Assembly: GCA_963790505.1 (NCBI GenBank)
Contig: CAWBOT010000001.1
Location: 1-64,000 of the forward strand
DNA from: Acidisarcina sp963790505
Lineage (GTDB): Bacteria; Acidobacteriota; Terriglobia; Terriglobales; Acidobacteriaceae
DNA: 64,000 bases
Direction: 5' to 3'
Part shown: positions 32,201-41,113 of the stretch, in pieces
How positions within the stretch are numbered: the first letter of the stretch is position 1
How the letters are laid out: every line of letters begins with the position of its first letter
Made by a program: the position numbers and the translations under genes
The notes under the pieces: generated by a model
The model's input: only the letters and a program-made list of their open reading frames with translations
Told to the model about the DNA's origin: nothing
Databases searched by the model: none

Positions 32201-35200
32201 CGGTTGGAACGACCACCGCCGCTCCCGGTCAGCTCGTTTACATCAATAACACCGGCAGCGTTCCAGTCACGGTCTCGGCAATCACGGCCTCGGGCGATTT
32301 CTCGATTTACTCCAACGGTTGCGGCGCCGTGCCCTTCCAGCTCGCGGTGCAATCCTCATGCTACGTCTACACGACTTTTACGCCCTCAGCCGTCGGTTCG
32401 CGCACGGGATTCCTCACCTTTACCGACTCTGCTAGCGGTAGCCCGCAGAGCGTGGCGCTGAGCGGGACGGGCGTGGCCGGTGCGCAGACCCTGGAATTCT
32501 ATCCATCGCCAACCGTGGACTTCGGATCGGACGTGCCGGTCGGCGTCGAAAGCGGGACCATCACGGTCTACGCACAGAACGCGGGTACGAGTCCGATCAC
32601 CATAAATCGTACGATGGTAAGTGGCGACTTTTTGGTTACCTATGACGGCTGCTCGGGCACAACGCTGGCGGGGACTACCCAAGATGGGACCGGCAGTTTG
32701 TCCTATTGTCGGGTCAACGTGAACTTCCTGCCGACCGCAACCGGCCTGCGCACTGGAACTTTGACCTTCATCGATAGCGCGGGGAACAGCCCGCAGACCG
32801 TCGCGCTGTCGGGCAATGCGATCGCCGATACAGGCACAGCAGCGGTGACGCCGACCCAGCTTGACTTCAGCACCCAGGCGGTCGGCACCACCAGCGCCAC
32901 GCAGAGTGTCCTCATCACCAATCCTGGCGATACAGTAATTACCGTCAATAGCTATAAGACCGGGACAGGCAACTTCTCAACAGCCGACTGGTATTGCGGC
33001 ACGGTCCCATTCACGCTTAATCCGGGAGCCAGCTGTGGAGTCCACGTGCAGTTCACGCCCACATCGGCGGCCGCGTTGACAGACTCGCTTACGATCGCGG
33101 GTTCGATCGGCACCGCGAAGGTATCGCTCTCGGGCACCGGCGTTGCCGAATCCAAGACGATCGGATTCACTCCAGCGTCGCCGATGAATTCCGGCTCGGT
33201 TGTGAAGGGTCAGAGCAGCGGCGCGAACGGCAGTAGCGGCAGCGAAGCGGGTGATCTGGTCTCGATACGGAACACTGGAACAGCGGCGGTGACTTTCTCA
33301 GCAAGTCCGGCAATCGGCGGAACCAATGCGGCTGATTTTAGCCTATCCAACCCTTATAGGTGCGGCAACAATGCGACGACTCTCGCGCCAGGCGCCAGTT
33401 GCCCGATGTGGATCACGTTCACGCCGTCGGTTGCGGCGGCCGAAACGGCTACCCTCACCTTTACCGACGATGCCACGGGCACGACCCAGGTGCTGACTCT
33501 GAACGGAACCGGAATTGCCGCCGCGCCCAAGTCCTACTTGTCGAATGACCTGCTGAACTTCGACAACCAGGTTGTGGGAACCACCAGCCCCACGAACACT
33601 TACCTATACTTCTACAACAACTCCGGCGCCTCGGTGACGCTCGGGAACGCGGTCTTGAGCGCCGGCTTCCTGACCCCCACCGGGGATCAAAACTGCAACG
33701 GCCAGGTGATTGCCAACGGGAGCAGTTGCTACGTATATGTCTCGTTTGCCCCGACCAGCGCCGGGCTGATCACCGGCACCATCACCTTCAAGAACAGCGG
33801 TGGTACGGTCCTGGCATCGGCGCCTCTGACTGGGTATGCTGCCGCGGCCGTTCTCTCCGGGCTGTTGACTCCAAGCACGCTTAACTTCCTCCCCAGCCAG
33901 GTCGTGACCTCAACATCGTCCGACCTTACAACGGTATTCACCAACACCGGCAATCTGCCGCTGACCATCGGTACGGTTACCGGGACTAATCTCGGCGCGG
34001 CGCCCACGAACGAATTCAAGCTTGACAGCGATGGGTGCAGCGGCCAGCCGGTACCTGCCGGCGGCAGCTGCACGGAATACGTGAACTTTACCCCCAATGC
34101 CGCAGGGGCACGCACCGGAAGCCTCAAGATTCCGGTTACCTACACTGGTGGAACGACGGCCAGCTTCACTGCGAATTTCAGCGGAACCGGAGTGGCCGAG
34201 GTGAACTCGGCTGTGCTCCAGCCGGGCAACGGAAACTTCGTCGATCAGACGGTCGGGGTTCAAAGCCCGTACACAGTGCTTATCTACCTTGTTAACCAGG
34301 GGAACCTGCCATTCAAGGTGGGTACTCTCACCGGTACCAACGCAGCGGTCGGCGTCACCACCACAGGGGAGTTTTCCGCCCAATCGGCGCAAGGGGGGTC
34401 CGACGGGTGCAGCGGGCAGACCCTGCCGGCAAATACCGGCTCCTGCGCGATGTACTTCACGTTTACTCCTTCGGCGAACGGCGCCCGGACCGGCAGTGTG
34501 AACTTCCCGGTGACTTTTGCCGACAACACCACCAAGACGGTCACGGCAACTCTCACGGGCAAGGGCGTTCCTGCGGCGCCGGCGCTGCAGTTTTCGCCCG
34601 CAGGCCTGGAGTTTGCTCCTGAGATCGTCGGCAACACGAGCGCGGAGACCGCAATAGCTGTCAAGAACATCGGGAACACGACGGTGCATTTCAGCGCCGT
34701 GGCAACACCGTCCGCGGGTTTCACTTTTGGCCCGGATGGGGATGGTTGCTTTGCGCTCTCACTCAACAATCTGCCGGTGAATCAGACTTGCTACATCTAC
34801 GTCAGTTTTGCACCCACCGCGACCGGCAACATAACCGGTACGCTCACCGTGCACGACAACGCCACCGGCGGTCCGCATACTTTTTCGCTATCGGGGACCG
34901 CGATTGCGGCGAACCAGCAGATTGCGATCTCGCAGACAGCGCTGACCTTTGGCAATCAGCCGCAGGGTTCCACCAGTTCGCCGCAGCTTGTCTACGTGAC
35001 CAATCAGAGCGACACGACGGTCACGAGCCTCGGTGCGATCCTGGGCGGCACAAATGCGGCGGACTACCAGGTGACGAACAACTGCCCCAGCGCCCTCGGT
35101 GCACGGGCAGTCTGCTCACTCACGGTCGTATTTAGCCCCGCAACGACAGCAACAGGTACGCGCACTGGAAAGATCACACTGAGCGATTCGGATACGGGAA

Positions 35201-37059
35201 GCCCGCGCACCATCACGCTTACGGGAACGGCAATCGTGGCTGGACCTGCTGTGGCCCTGACGCCTCCGTCCCCGCTTACATTCCCGACACAGAACGTTGG
35301 CACCACCAGCGGCGCTGAGAACTTTAGCGTCACCAATACTGGCACTCAGAATCTGACCATCACCGGTGTGGCGCTGGGCGGTACGAACGCCTCCGAGTTC
35401 TCGATAGCTTCTGACGGTTGCTCGGGAGGGATGTTGACTCCAAACCAGAACTGCATCGTCGGTATTCGGTTCTCGCCAATACTGGGCGGTACCCGAACAG
35501 CAATTGCGAGCGTGACTGACAACGCGACCGGTTCACCGCAGACCATCGCTATAACTGGCCTGGGCTACGGTATTCCGGTGGGCAAACTCAGCACCACGCT
35601 TCTCGGCTTCAACGACACGCTGGTCGGGCAGGTCACACCCGCGCAGACTGTCACCCTCTCCAATACCGGCACGGACACACTGAAGATCGCCAGTATCGCC
35701 ATTACCGGGGGCGAAGGCAAGGACTTCTCAACGCCTGTCACCACTTGCGGCGCGACCCTCGCGCCTGCGGCAACGTGCACTTTGTCGACCACATTCGCGC
35801 CACTGTACACCGGAGACAAGGACGCCTTTATGACGGTGACCGACAACACCAACAACGTGGCCGGATCGACCCAGAACGTCGGCCTTGCCGCTGTTGCGGT
35901 CGGGGATCCCACGACCACCACGCTGGTCACATCCGCGGGCACGACGACATCGGGCCAATCGGTGACGTTTACCGCAACGGTGACCCCATCCGTCGGCGTG
36001 CCTCCGGGCGGAACGGTGACGTTCATGGATGGGGCCACGGCCTTGGGCAACGGGACTTTGGCGATTGGCGCGTCAAGCTCCGTAGCGACCTTCACTACGA
36101 CTACGTTGACGGTCGGTAACCACGCCATCATCGCAATCTACAACACGGGCACCAAAGACGCGGGAAGCTCTTCATCCCCGCTGGTGCAGGTCGTTAACCC
36201 TTCCCCGACCGCGACCGCGCTGAAGTCATCGGTGAACCCGTCAACGTCGGGCGAATCGGTGACCTTCACCGCCACGGTGACCGCGACCACAGGAGCGACT
36301 CCCACCGGGACGGTGACCTTCACGAGTGGCACCACGACACTGGGCACGGGAACACTGGCGGGTGGGGTGGCAACGTTCGCCACAACCGCTTTGCCGGTCG
36401 GTAGCAGTTCCATCACGGCCAGCTACGGCGGCAGCTCCACGGACGTGGCCAGCACCTCGTCCGCGCTGACCCAGGTGGTGAACGTTTCTCCCACCGCGAC
36501 AGCCTTGAAGTCATCGGCGAACCCGTCAACGTCGGGCGAATCGGTGACCTTCACCGCCACGGTGACCGCGACCACAGGAGCGACTCCCACCGGGACGGTG
36601 ACCTTCACGAATGGCACCACGACACTGGGCACGGGAACACTGGCGGGTGGGGTGGCAACGTTCGCCACAACCGCTTTGCCGGTCGGTAGCAGTTCCATCA
36701 CGGCCAGCTACGGCGGCAGCTCCACGGACGTGGCCAGCACCTCGTCCGCGCTGACCCAGGTGGTGAACGTTTCTCCCACCGCGACAGCCTTGAAGTCGTC
36801 GGCGAACCCATCGACGTCGGGCGAATCGGTGACCTTCACCGCCACGGTGACCGCGACCACAGGAGCGACTCCCACCGGGACTGTGACCTTCAAGAATGGC
36901 ACCACAACACTGGGCACAGGAACACTGGCGGGTGGGGTGGCAACGTTCCTTACTACGACACTGCCGACCGGCAGCGATTCAATTACTGCCGGCTACGGCG
37001 GCAGCACGACGGACGCAACGAGTACCTCCGCCGCCTTGGATCAGGTCGTTAATCCATAA
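29266..37059 (+). CDS. Giant secreted repeat protein: DUF7948/SBBP-like N-terminus, 13 ASH domains, 4 Ig-like domains
   Basis: ATG 29266 is chosen over the upstream TTG because GGAG lies 5 bases before it and a signal peptide follows directly (MKNSVVSVLAFVSFLGF, cleavage near TADAQ). The product is 2,597 residues in one intact frame. Residues about 55-290 match the N-terminal domain found with SBBP propeller proteins (PLSFEPNVGQSEPAARF, RVKYSAVYPGVDAAFYGN). About 290-750 holds SBBP repeats (VDGSGNTYVTG-like, with GGxD and TxFP patterns). Next come 13 ASH/choice-of-anchor-D units, each opening like LTFGPQNVSTTSAQQLVTL and ending like GTGVA. Four Ig-like Big_3_5 units follow, the last three nearly identical. 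There is no LPxTG, PEP-CTERM or T9SS tail; it ends DQVVNP. A role as a surface or extracellular scaffold or adhesin is inferred. Confidence 0.85.
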   Translation: MKNSVVSVLAFVSFLGFTADAQVGSKALSPSTQTAIVPAAQAKQLSVSLGAPPAASQGGKKVSVAQTPLSFEPNVGQSEPAARFTARTPGYSLQLEATRAQLRFGQAKAGADGKAAPDQKAIAMEMVGANPAPEVRGEEQLLGKDNYFPTRDPKTWFSNIPTYWRVKYSAVYPGVDAAFYGNANRLEYDFMLQPKADAGQIRMKLTGADAASIDKDGSLVLRIGKDDIRFLVPVAYQPSSDGKHRDSVSASYNLESAANGEPAMVGFTLGTYDRARPLVIDPVLALTYAEYLNGYVGDVTVDGSGNTYVTGQNTSGTGFYVTEYNSVGTVVYNASIGAGGLYPVRVRVDSTGKAYVAGYAYSSATLPTGSNSYKSTVTASTNGFLVQIAAGGGSVPYATFIGGTDTSSSGAFGLGVETISGVTFAFLDGYTYSSTFPVTAGVYQGAFSGSPGGNYDGWVAKFNPAASGAASLDYSTYLSSTDTQFNALAVDASGDAYVTGAADSTGFPVTSGAFQYDGYYSGNGGVYVTELNPVGTALVYSAYLGYGVGYGIAVDGGGNAYVTGTVGYEDFPTTAGAYQTSYPGGFVTKLNAGGATEAYSTFLGGPSSVSGNDVLPSSISLANGCSSACDAYVSGFTSTLDFPAFDAIQTTASTSGNSSFIAELNATGSAALFSSYLSGLTGYIYDGAAYTYGPSGSFGWTPAIAADSSGNMSVVGDLYGTADFPVTINSSNSDYAFLAKISPTATEPFTWSTPTSVSFGSQTVGVSTSVYPGPQTVNVRNLSDTAVTISSITASPASIFSASDSCAGTIPAAGACTLSLNFDPGGPGVVTGTVTVNSNASDSPLVIALTGTGADGAFTEASATSLTFGPQNVSTTSAQQLVTLTNSGTETAALSIYYPYLGTDFYAEDNCSSQLVPGASCVASVTFTPTRAGLRTATLYVQGGGGPTISIPLSGTGLAAGATGTVNFSSPALQFGSQTVGTTTAAPGQLVYINNTGSVPVTVSAITASGDFSIYSNGCGAVPFQLAVQSSCYVYTTFTPSAVGSRTGFLTFTDSASGSPQSVALSGTGVAGAQTLEFYPSPTVDFGSDVPVGVESGTITVYAQNAGTSPITINRTMVSGDFLVTYDGCSGTTLAGTTQDGTGSLSYCRVNVNFLPTATGLRTGTLTFIDSAGNSPQTVALSGNAIADTGTAAVTPTQLDFSTQAVGTTSATQSVLITNPGDTVITVNSYKTGTGNFSTADWYCGTVPFTLNPGASCGVHVQFTPTSAAALTDSLTIAGSIGTAKVSLSGTGVAESKTIGFTPASPMNSGSVVKGQSSGANGSSGSEAGDLVSIRNTGTAAVTFSASPAIGGTNAADFSLSNPYRCGNNATTLAPGASCPMWITFTPSVAAAETATLTFTDDATGTTQVLTLNGTGIAAAPKSYLSNDLLNFDNQVVGTTSPTNTYLYFYNNSGASVTLGNAVLSAGFLTPTGDQNCNGQVIANGSSCYVYVSFAPTSAGLITGTITFKNSGGTVLASAPLTGYAAAAVLSGLLTPSTLNFLPSQVVTSTSSDLTTVFTNTGNLPLTIGTVTGTNLGAAPTNEFKLDSDGCSGQPVPAGGSCTEYVNFTPNAAGARTGSLKIPVTYTGGTTASFTANFSGTGVAEVNSAVLQPGNGNFVDQTVGVQSPYTVLIYLVNQGNLPFKVGTLTGTNAAVGVTTTGEFSAQSAQGGSDGCSGQTLPANTGSCAMYFTFTPSANGARTGSVNFPVTFADNTTKTVTATLTGKGVPAAPALQFSPAGLEFAPEIVGNTSAETAIAVKNIGNTTVHFSAVATPSAGFTFGPDGDGCFALSLNNLPVNQTCYIYVSFAPTATGNITGTLTVHDNATGGPHTFSLSGTAIAANQQIAISQTALTFGNQPQGSTSSPQLVYVTNQSDTTVTSLGAILGGTNAADYQVTNNCPSALGARAVCSLTVVFSPATTATGTRTGKITLSDSDTGSPRTITLTGTAIVAGPAVALTPPSPLTFPTQNVGTTSGAENFSVTNTGTQNLTITGVALGGTNASEFSIASDGCSGGMLTPNQNCIVGIRFSPILGGTRTAIASVTDNATGSPQTIAITGLGYGIPVGKLSTTLLGFNDTLVGQVTPAQTVTLSNTGTDTLKIASIAITGGEGKDFSTPVTTCGATLAPAATCTLSTTFAPLYTGDKDAFMTVTDNTNNVAGSTQNVGLAAVAVGDPTTTTLVTSAGTTTSGQSVTFTATVTPSVGVPPGGTVTFMDGATALGNGTLAIGASSSVATFTTTTLTVGNHAIIAIYNTGTKDAGSSSSPLVQVVNPSPTATALKSSVNPSTSGESVTFTATVTATTGATPTGTVTFTSGTTTLGTGTLAGGVATFATTALPVGSSSITASYGGSSTDVASTSSALTQVVNVSPTATALKSSANPSTSGESVTFTATVTATTGATPTGTVTFTNGTTTLGTGTLAGGVATFATTALPVGSSSITASYGGSSTDVASTSSALTQVVNVSPTATALKSSANPSTSGESVTFTATVTATTGATPTGTVTFKNGTTTLGTGTLAGGVATFLTTTLPTGSDSITAGYGGSTTDATSTSAALDQVVNP
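36196..37050 (+). repeat. Three tandem 285-bp repeats encoding Ig-like domains
   Basis: Units 36196-36480, 36481-36765 and 36766-37050 are exactly 285 bp (95 codons) each and nearly identical at DNA level, beginning with the Asn codon of VVN and containing GESVTFTATVTATTGATPTG. A fourth, diverged unit of 291 bp precedes them (35905-36195). The near-identity, including silent sites, indicates recent duplication or gene conversion. Copy number here could be collapsed or expanded by assembly. Confidence 0.9.
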
Positions 37060-37099
37060 AGGTGCGGCACAGATAGCCCCCGGCGTGCGCCCCAAAAGA

Positions 37100-37114
37100 C
37101 CCTTTCGAGAAGGG
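37100..37114 (+). terminator. Weak hairpin after the giant protein gene
   Basis: CCCTT-TCGAG-AAGGG forms a 5-bp stem 40 bases after the stop, followed by CCATTTGC. The stem is short and there is no T run, so this is only a possible terminator. Confidence 0.35.
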
Positions 37115-37191
37115 CCATTTGCACATGACTCTGTAACGTCCATCTGCTGATCCGCCAGGGCTCACTCACAACGACGGGCTACAATTCGCAT

Positions 37192-38154
37192 ATGCGCCCA
37201 TCGGCACTTACTTCAACCGGTGTGACGGTTGTGGATTCTCATACGGCCGGGGAGCCTACCCGTGTCGTTGTCTCCGGAGGCCCTGACCTCGGGAGCGGTG
37301 ACCTGCATGCCAGGCTGGGCGTTTTCCGGACCCAATATGATGGATTTCGAACCGCCACAGTATGTGAGCCGCGGGGTTCTGAGGTAGTTGTCGGCGCCCT
37401 CCTATGCGAGCCATCCGATCCTTCGGCCGCTGCAGCAGTTATTTTCTATAACGACGTCGGCTACCTGGGAATGTGCGGGCACGGCACGATTGGTCTTGTA
37501 ACTACATTGGCGCATCTTGGCCGGATTGAATCCGGTGAGCATGTGATTCAGACGCCGGTTGGGTCGGTGGTGACGCGCTTACATGCGGACGGAAGCGTCT
37601 CCATTGAGAATGTCCAGAGTTGGCGCTATCGGGCGGATGTGCCAGTGGATGTGCCGGGCTATGGCTGCTTTCGTGGAGATGTCGCCTGGGGAGGGAACTG
37701 GTTTTTCCTGGTGTCGGGCCACGGACTGGTGTTGAGAATCGAGAATCGCGCCGCGCTTGTAGCGGTGTCGACGGCGATTCGTACGGCCCTGATTGCATCC
37801 GGTATTACTGGAAAGGACGATGCTCTCATCGATCACATTGAGCTTTGCGGGCCGCCTGGCGATTCAGGAAATTCGGGTCGCAACTTTGTGCTTTGTCCTG
37901 GGGCGTCGTTTGACCGTTCTCCTTGCGGTACCGGCACCAGCGCTAAGCTTGCCTGCCTTCACGCTGAAGGAAGGCTCGGCCTGAATGAAGTCTGGAGGCA
38001 AGAAGGGATCCTGGGCACCGTATTTGAAGCCTCCATTCTTCGCGCGGAAGGCGCTTGTGTCACGCCGCGGATCACAGGAAGGGCGTGGATCACCGGGGAA
38101 AATACGCTGTACTTCGACCCGACGGATCCGTTTCGAAGCGGCATCAGTTTTTGA
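37192..38154 (+). CDS. Proline racemase family, probable 4-hydroxyproline 2-epimerase
   Basis: This 320-residue enzyme should convert trans-4-hydroxy-L-proline to cis-4-hydroxy-D-proline, the first catabolic step. Both catalytic cysteines are present: Cys95 in MCGHGTIG and Cys245 in RSPCGTGTSAKLACL. This two-Cys arrangement distinguishes racemases and epimerases from the trans-3-hydroxyproline dehydratases, which have Ser or Thr at the first site. The start VTVVDSHTAGEPTRVVV is family-typical. Proline racemase activity is not excluded by the motifs, but the neighbouring oxidase, deaminase and semialdehyde dehydrogenase favour hydroxyproline. A TACAAT hexamer ends 6 bases before the ATG and no ribosome site is visible, so the transcript might be leaderless. 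Confidence 0.9.
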   Translation: MRPSALTSTGVTVVDSHTAGEPTRVVVSGGPDLGSGDLHARLGVFRTQYDGFRTATVCEPRGSEVVVGALLCEPSDPSAAAAVIFYNDVGYLGMCGHGTIGLVTTLAHLGRIESGEHVIQTPVGSVVTRLHADGSVSIENVQSWRYRADVPVDVPGYGCFRGDVAWGGNWFFLVSGHGLVLRIENRAALVAVSTAIRTALIASGITGKDDALIDHIELCGPPGDSGNSGRNFVLCPGASFDRSPCGTGTSAKLACLHAEGRLGLNEVWRQEGILGTVFEASILRAEGACVTPRITGRAWITGENTLYFDPTDPFRSGISF

Positions 38155-38188
38155 ATCCCAATCCCCTGTATCGTAGAGTTTTCCTCCC

Positions 38189-39301
38189 ATGACTTATGAC
38201 GTCATCATTATCGGAGCGGGGATTGTAGGCTGTGCGTGCGCACGGGAATTCGCACTGGCAGGAAGGCGAGTTGCAATCATTGAACGCGACCTTCCGAATG
38301 GCGCTACGACCGCGGCCGGCATGGGGCACGTTGTCGTTCTGGACGATTCGCCAGCGCAACTCGCCCTCAGCCGCTACTCCAGATCGTTATGGAGAGAGTT
38401 GGCGTCCGCATTACCGTCTTCGGCGGAATATCAATCCCGCGGCACGCTCTGGATCGCCGCCGATGAAGAGGAGTCGGCCGAGGTCCATGCGAAGCATGCA
38501 ACTTATACTGCAGCCGGGATACGCTCCGTTGTGATGAATGAAAAAGAGCTGGCCTTTGAGGAACCAAATCTGCGCACTGGGCTGCTCGGAGCGCTCCTGG
38601 TGCCTGAAGATGCTGTGATTCTTCCTCCGGCAGCGGCTGGATATTTTCTGGACGAGGCAGTGAGACACGGCGCCGTGCTGCTGCAACATCAGCCTGTCGT
38701 TCGAGCGGGCGAGGGAGTGGTGCGATTGAGCGACGGCACCGAACTGAAGGGCGATGCGCTTGTTCTTGCTACAGGAGTAGAGACATCACTGCTGCCTCGG
38801 TTGCCGATTCAGAAGCGCAAAGGACACTTGCTGCTCACCGAACCGTGTTCGGGATTTCTCTGTCACCAGTTGGTCGAACTCGGATACTTGAAGAGTGCGC
38901 ACAAGGTTGCTTCGGATTCGGTGGCTTTCAATATTCAGCCGCGGAGCAACGGCCAATTGCTTGTCGGCTCTTCGCGACAATACGGCAATGAAGATCCCGC
39001 GGTCGATGAGCCAATCCTGCATGCGATGCTGGAACGGGCCTATAGCTATATGCCGAAGCTGAGACGGGTCGCCACCGTTCGCACATGGACCGGCTTCCGC
39101 GCCGCCACTCCGGATAAACTTCCACTTATTGGGCCGACTGAGGACTCCAGCTTGTTTCTTGCTGTCGGCTTTGAGGGACTTGGCATTACCTCGGCGCCCG
39201 GAACAGCTCGCTTGCTCGTCGATCATATTTTGCGCAGACCCTGTGCAATTCCTCTCGAACCTTATCTACCCGACCGTTTTGGCCGGAAGGAGATTCAATG
39301 A
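38189..39301 (+). CDS. FAD-dependent D-amino acid oxidase family, probable D-hydroxyproline oxidase
   Basis: This 370-residue protein of the DAO fold has the N-terminal dinucleotide motif VIIIGAGIVGCACAREFALAG, broken here to IIGAGIVGCAC and AREFALAG. It also has GMGHVVVLDD, and near the C-terminus TWTGFRAATPDKLPLIGPT and LGITSAPGTARLLVDHIL, the usual flavin-contact region. It would oxidise cis-4-hydroxy-D-proline to the pyrroline (delta-1-pyrroline-4-hydroxy-2-carboxylate). It starts 34 bases after the epimerase and overlaps the next gene by 4 bases (ATGA). The electron acceptor is not evident from sequence. Confidence 0.85.
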   Translation: MTYDVIIIGAGIVGCACAREFALAGRRVAIIERDLPNGATTAAGMGHVVVLDDSPAQLALSRYSRSLWRELASALPSSAEYQSRGTLWIAADEEESAEVHAKHATYTAAGIRSVVMNEKELAFEEPNLRTGLLGALLVPEDAVILPPAAAGYFLDEAVRHGAVLLQHQPVVRAGEGVVRLSDGTELKGDALVLATGVETSLLPRLPIQKRKGHLLLTEPCSGFLCHQLVELGYLKSAHKVASDSVAFNIQPRSNGQLLVGSSRQYGNEDPAVDEPILHAMLERAYSYMPKLRRVATVRTWTGFRAATPDKLPLIGPTEDSSLFLAVGFEGLGITSAPGTARLLVDHILRRPCAIPLEPYLPDRFGRKEIQ

Positions 39302-40224
39302 ACTGGTCCGGAGTCTTGCCCGCCATGACCACTCCCTTCGACAGCGATTTCGCGGTCGACCATAACTTTATGGCGCAACATGCGCAGTGGCTTCTGGCGA
39401 ATGGATGCAGCGGTCTGGTCGTGCTGGGATCGCTCGGCGAAGGAGCGACCCTTGATGCGGCTGAGAAGGTCGCGATCCTCAAGAACACGGTGAAGACCGT
39501 TGCCGGAAAAGCGCCGGTAGTGGCTGCGATCTCTTCGCTCTCGACTCGCCACGCGGTGACGCTCGCCAAACAGGCGGAACAGGCCGGCTGCTCGGGTCTA
39601 ATGGTCTTGCCGCCTTATGTTTATTCCACCGATTGGCGAGAGATGAAGCAGCATGTCTCCGCGATAATCGCGGCCACTCCCTTATCCTGCATGCTTTACA
39701 ACAACCCGGTCGCGTACACGACCGATTATCTTCCGCAGCAGATTGCCGAGCTGGCGCAAGAGCATGCGAACCTGGCCGCGGTGAAGGAATCGAGCGCGGA
39801 CGTCAGGCGGGTTGCGGCTATTCGCTCGGTGCTTGGTGACCGCATTGGAATTCTTGTAGGCGTGGATGATGTTGTCGTGGAGGCAGTTGGCGCGGGGGCG
39901 ACGGGCTGGATCGCTGGGTTGGTGAACGCCTTTCCTGCCGAATCGGTGAAGCTATTCCAGGGTGCGCTTGAGGGGGATTTCGAGTCGGTCTTTCCGCTCT
40001 ACCGCTGGTTTTTGCCTCTGCTTCGCATGGACACAGTTCCCAAGTTCGTCCAGCTTATCAAGTGGGTCCAAATGGAGGTGGGCATTGGGTCCGCTCGTGT
40101 GCGGGGACCGCGGTTGGAACTAGAAGGGGGAGAGCTCGCGGCTGCCCGAGATATTCTCAAGACCGCGATGCGAGAGCGCGCGAGGATCGAGGAAGTACCA
40201 TTCTCCCGTTTCAGCGAAACTTAA
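39298..40224 (+). CDS. DapA/NAL-family enzyme, probable pyrroline-4-hydroxy-2-carboxylate deaminase
   Basis: This 308-residue (beta/alpha)8 Schiff-base enzyme has Lys163 in AAVKESSADVRR and Tyr134 in LYNNPVAYTTDY at the expected catalytic positions, plus VVLGSLGEGATLD near the N-terminus. In hydroxyproline operons the DapA-like HypD member deaminates and dehydrates the pyrroline to 2-oxoglutarate semialdehyde. That fits here between the oxidase, with which it overlaps by 4 bases, and a downstream semialdehyde dehydrogenase. Other DapA-family reactions, such as a 2-keto-3-deoxy acid dehydratase or aldolase, cannot be excluded from the motifs alone. Confidence 0.85.
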   Translation: MNWSGVLPAMTTPFDSDFAVDHNFMAQHAQWLLANGCSGLVVLGSLGEGATLDAAEKVAILKNTVKTVAGKAPVVAAISSLSTRHAVTLAKQAEQAGCSGLMVLPPYVYSTDWREMKQHVSAIIAATPLSCMLYNNPVAYTTDYLPQQIAELAQEHANLAAVKESSADVRRVAAIRSVLGDRIGILVGVDDVVVEAVGAGATGWIAGLVNAFPAESVKLFQGALEGDFESVFPLYRWFLPLLRMDTVPKFVQLIKWVQMEVGIGSARVRGPRLELEGGELAAARDILKTAMRERARIEEVPFSRFSET

Positions 40225-40272
40225 TTCGACGAGAGGCTTTCGGTCGTATCTGGCTTGATTGGAGAGGGGCTA

Positions 40273-41109
40273 GTGAAACTCTATCGCACGAGCAATGGAC
40301 TCTACGTGGAAGACAATGCAAACTTCTGCCGCATCCCTGAAAGCTCCTGGGACGCGCTGGTCACGCACGAGGACCTCCGCGAATACCTCTTGACCGTCGT
40401 AGAAGAGACAGCGCCCACGGCGGGCTTTGCTTCGGCGCAGGTGCTCGCTCCAATCGCGAACCAGGAGGTCTGGGCTGCTGGCGTCACCTATTACCGAAGT
40501 CGAAGTGCCCGGATGGAAGAGTCCAAAGATGCGGGCGGCGGCGATTTTTATGACCGCGTGTATTCGGCAGAGCGGCCCGAACTGTTCTTCAAGGCAACGG
40601 CGAGCCGCGTCGCCGGTCCCGGCAGTTTTGTTCGCATTCGCAACGATGCTTCCTGGTCGGTGCCTGAACCGGAACTGACGCTGTTGCTGAACCATCGCGG
40701 CGAGATCATCGGTTACACGGTCGGGAATGATATGAGCTCGCGCGATATCGAGGGAGAAAACCCGTTGTATCTTCCGCAGGCTAAGGTCTACGACCGCAGT
40801 TGCGCGCTGGGTCCGTGTATTCTCGTTAGCTCCGAGGCACTGCCATCCTCTACACCCATCCATCTGGAGATTTTGCGAGGCGGCACGACAGAATTTGCCG
40901 GCGGCACCACACTCGCCGAGCTGAAACGCAAGCCGGAGACACTCGCCGAGTACCTCTTCCGCGACAACATCTTTCCGTTTGGAACATTCTTGATGACCGG
41001 AACCGGAATCGTCCCACCCGACTCATTCACACTCCAGGCTGGAGATCAGATCCGAATCACGATCGAACCGATCGGTACGCTGATCAACGAAGTCGCGCCT
41101 CGAGGTTAA
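40273..41109 (+). CDS. Fumarylacetoacetate hydrolase-family protein (AraD1-like 2-keto-3-deoxy acid dehydratase candidate)
   Basis: GTG 40273 is preferred over the upstream TTG because GGAGAGGGG lies directly before it, giving 278 residues. FAH-fold metal-site segments are clear: SWSVPEPELTLLLN, TVGNDMSSRDIEGENPLYLP, and QAKVYDRSCALGP; the C-terminal LMTGTGIVPPDSFTL is also typical. Members with this pattern (EVWAAGVTYYRSRSARMEES) occur in non-phosphorylative pentose operons, where they dehydrate 2-keto-3-deoxy sugar acids to 2-oxoglutarate semialdehyde. Here it sits 48 bases after the HypD-like gene and convergent with a semialdehyde dehydrogenase, so two routes may converge on the same intermediate. 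That part is inference. Confidence 0.8.
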   Translation: MKLYRTSNGLYVEDNANFCRIPESSWDALVTHEDLREYLLTVVEETAPTAGFASAQVLAPIANQEVWAAGVTYYRSRSARMEESKDAGGGDFYDRVYSAERPELFFKATASRVAGPGSFVRIRNDASWSVPEPELTLLLNHRGEIIGYTVGNDMSSRDIEGENPLYLPQAKVYDRSCALGPCILVSSEALPSSTPIHLEILRGGTTEFAGGTTLAELKRKPETLAEYLFRDNIFPFGTFLMTGTGIVPPDSFTLQAGDQIRITIEPIGTLINEVAPRG

Positions 41110-41113
41110 CGAT

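Noticed and set aside
36196..37050. CRISPR-like or satellite repeat array
   Set aside because: The three units are in-frame 95-codon protein repeats without spacers.
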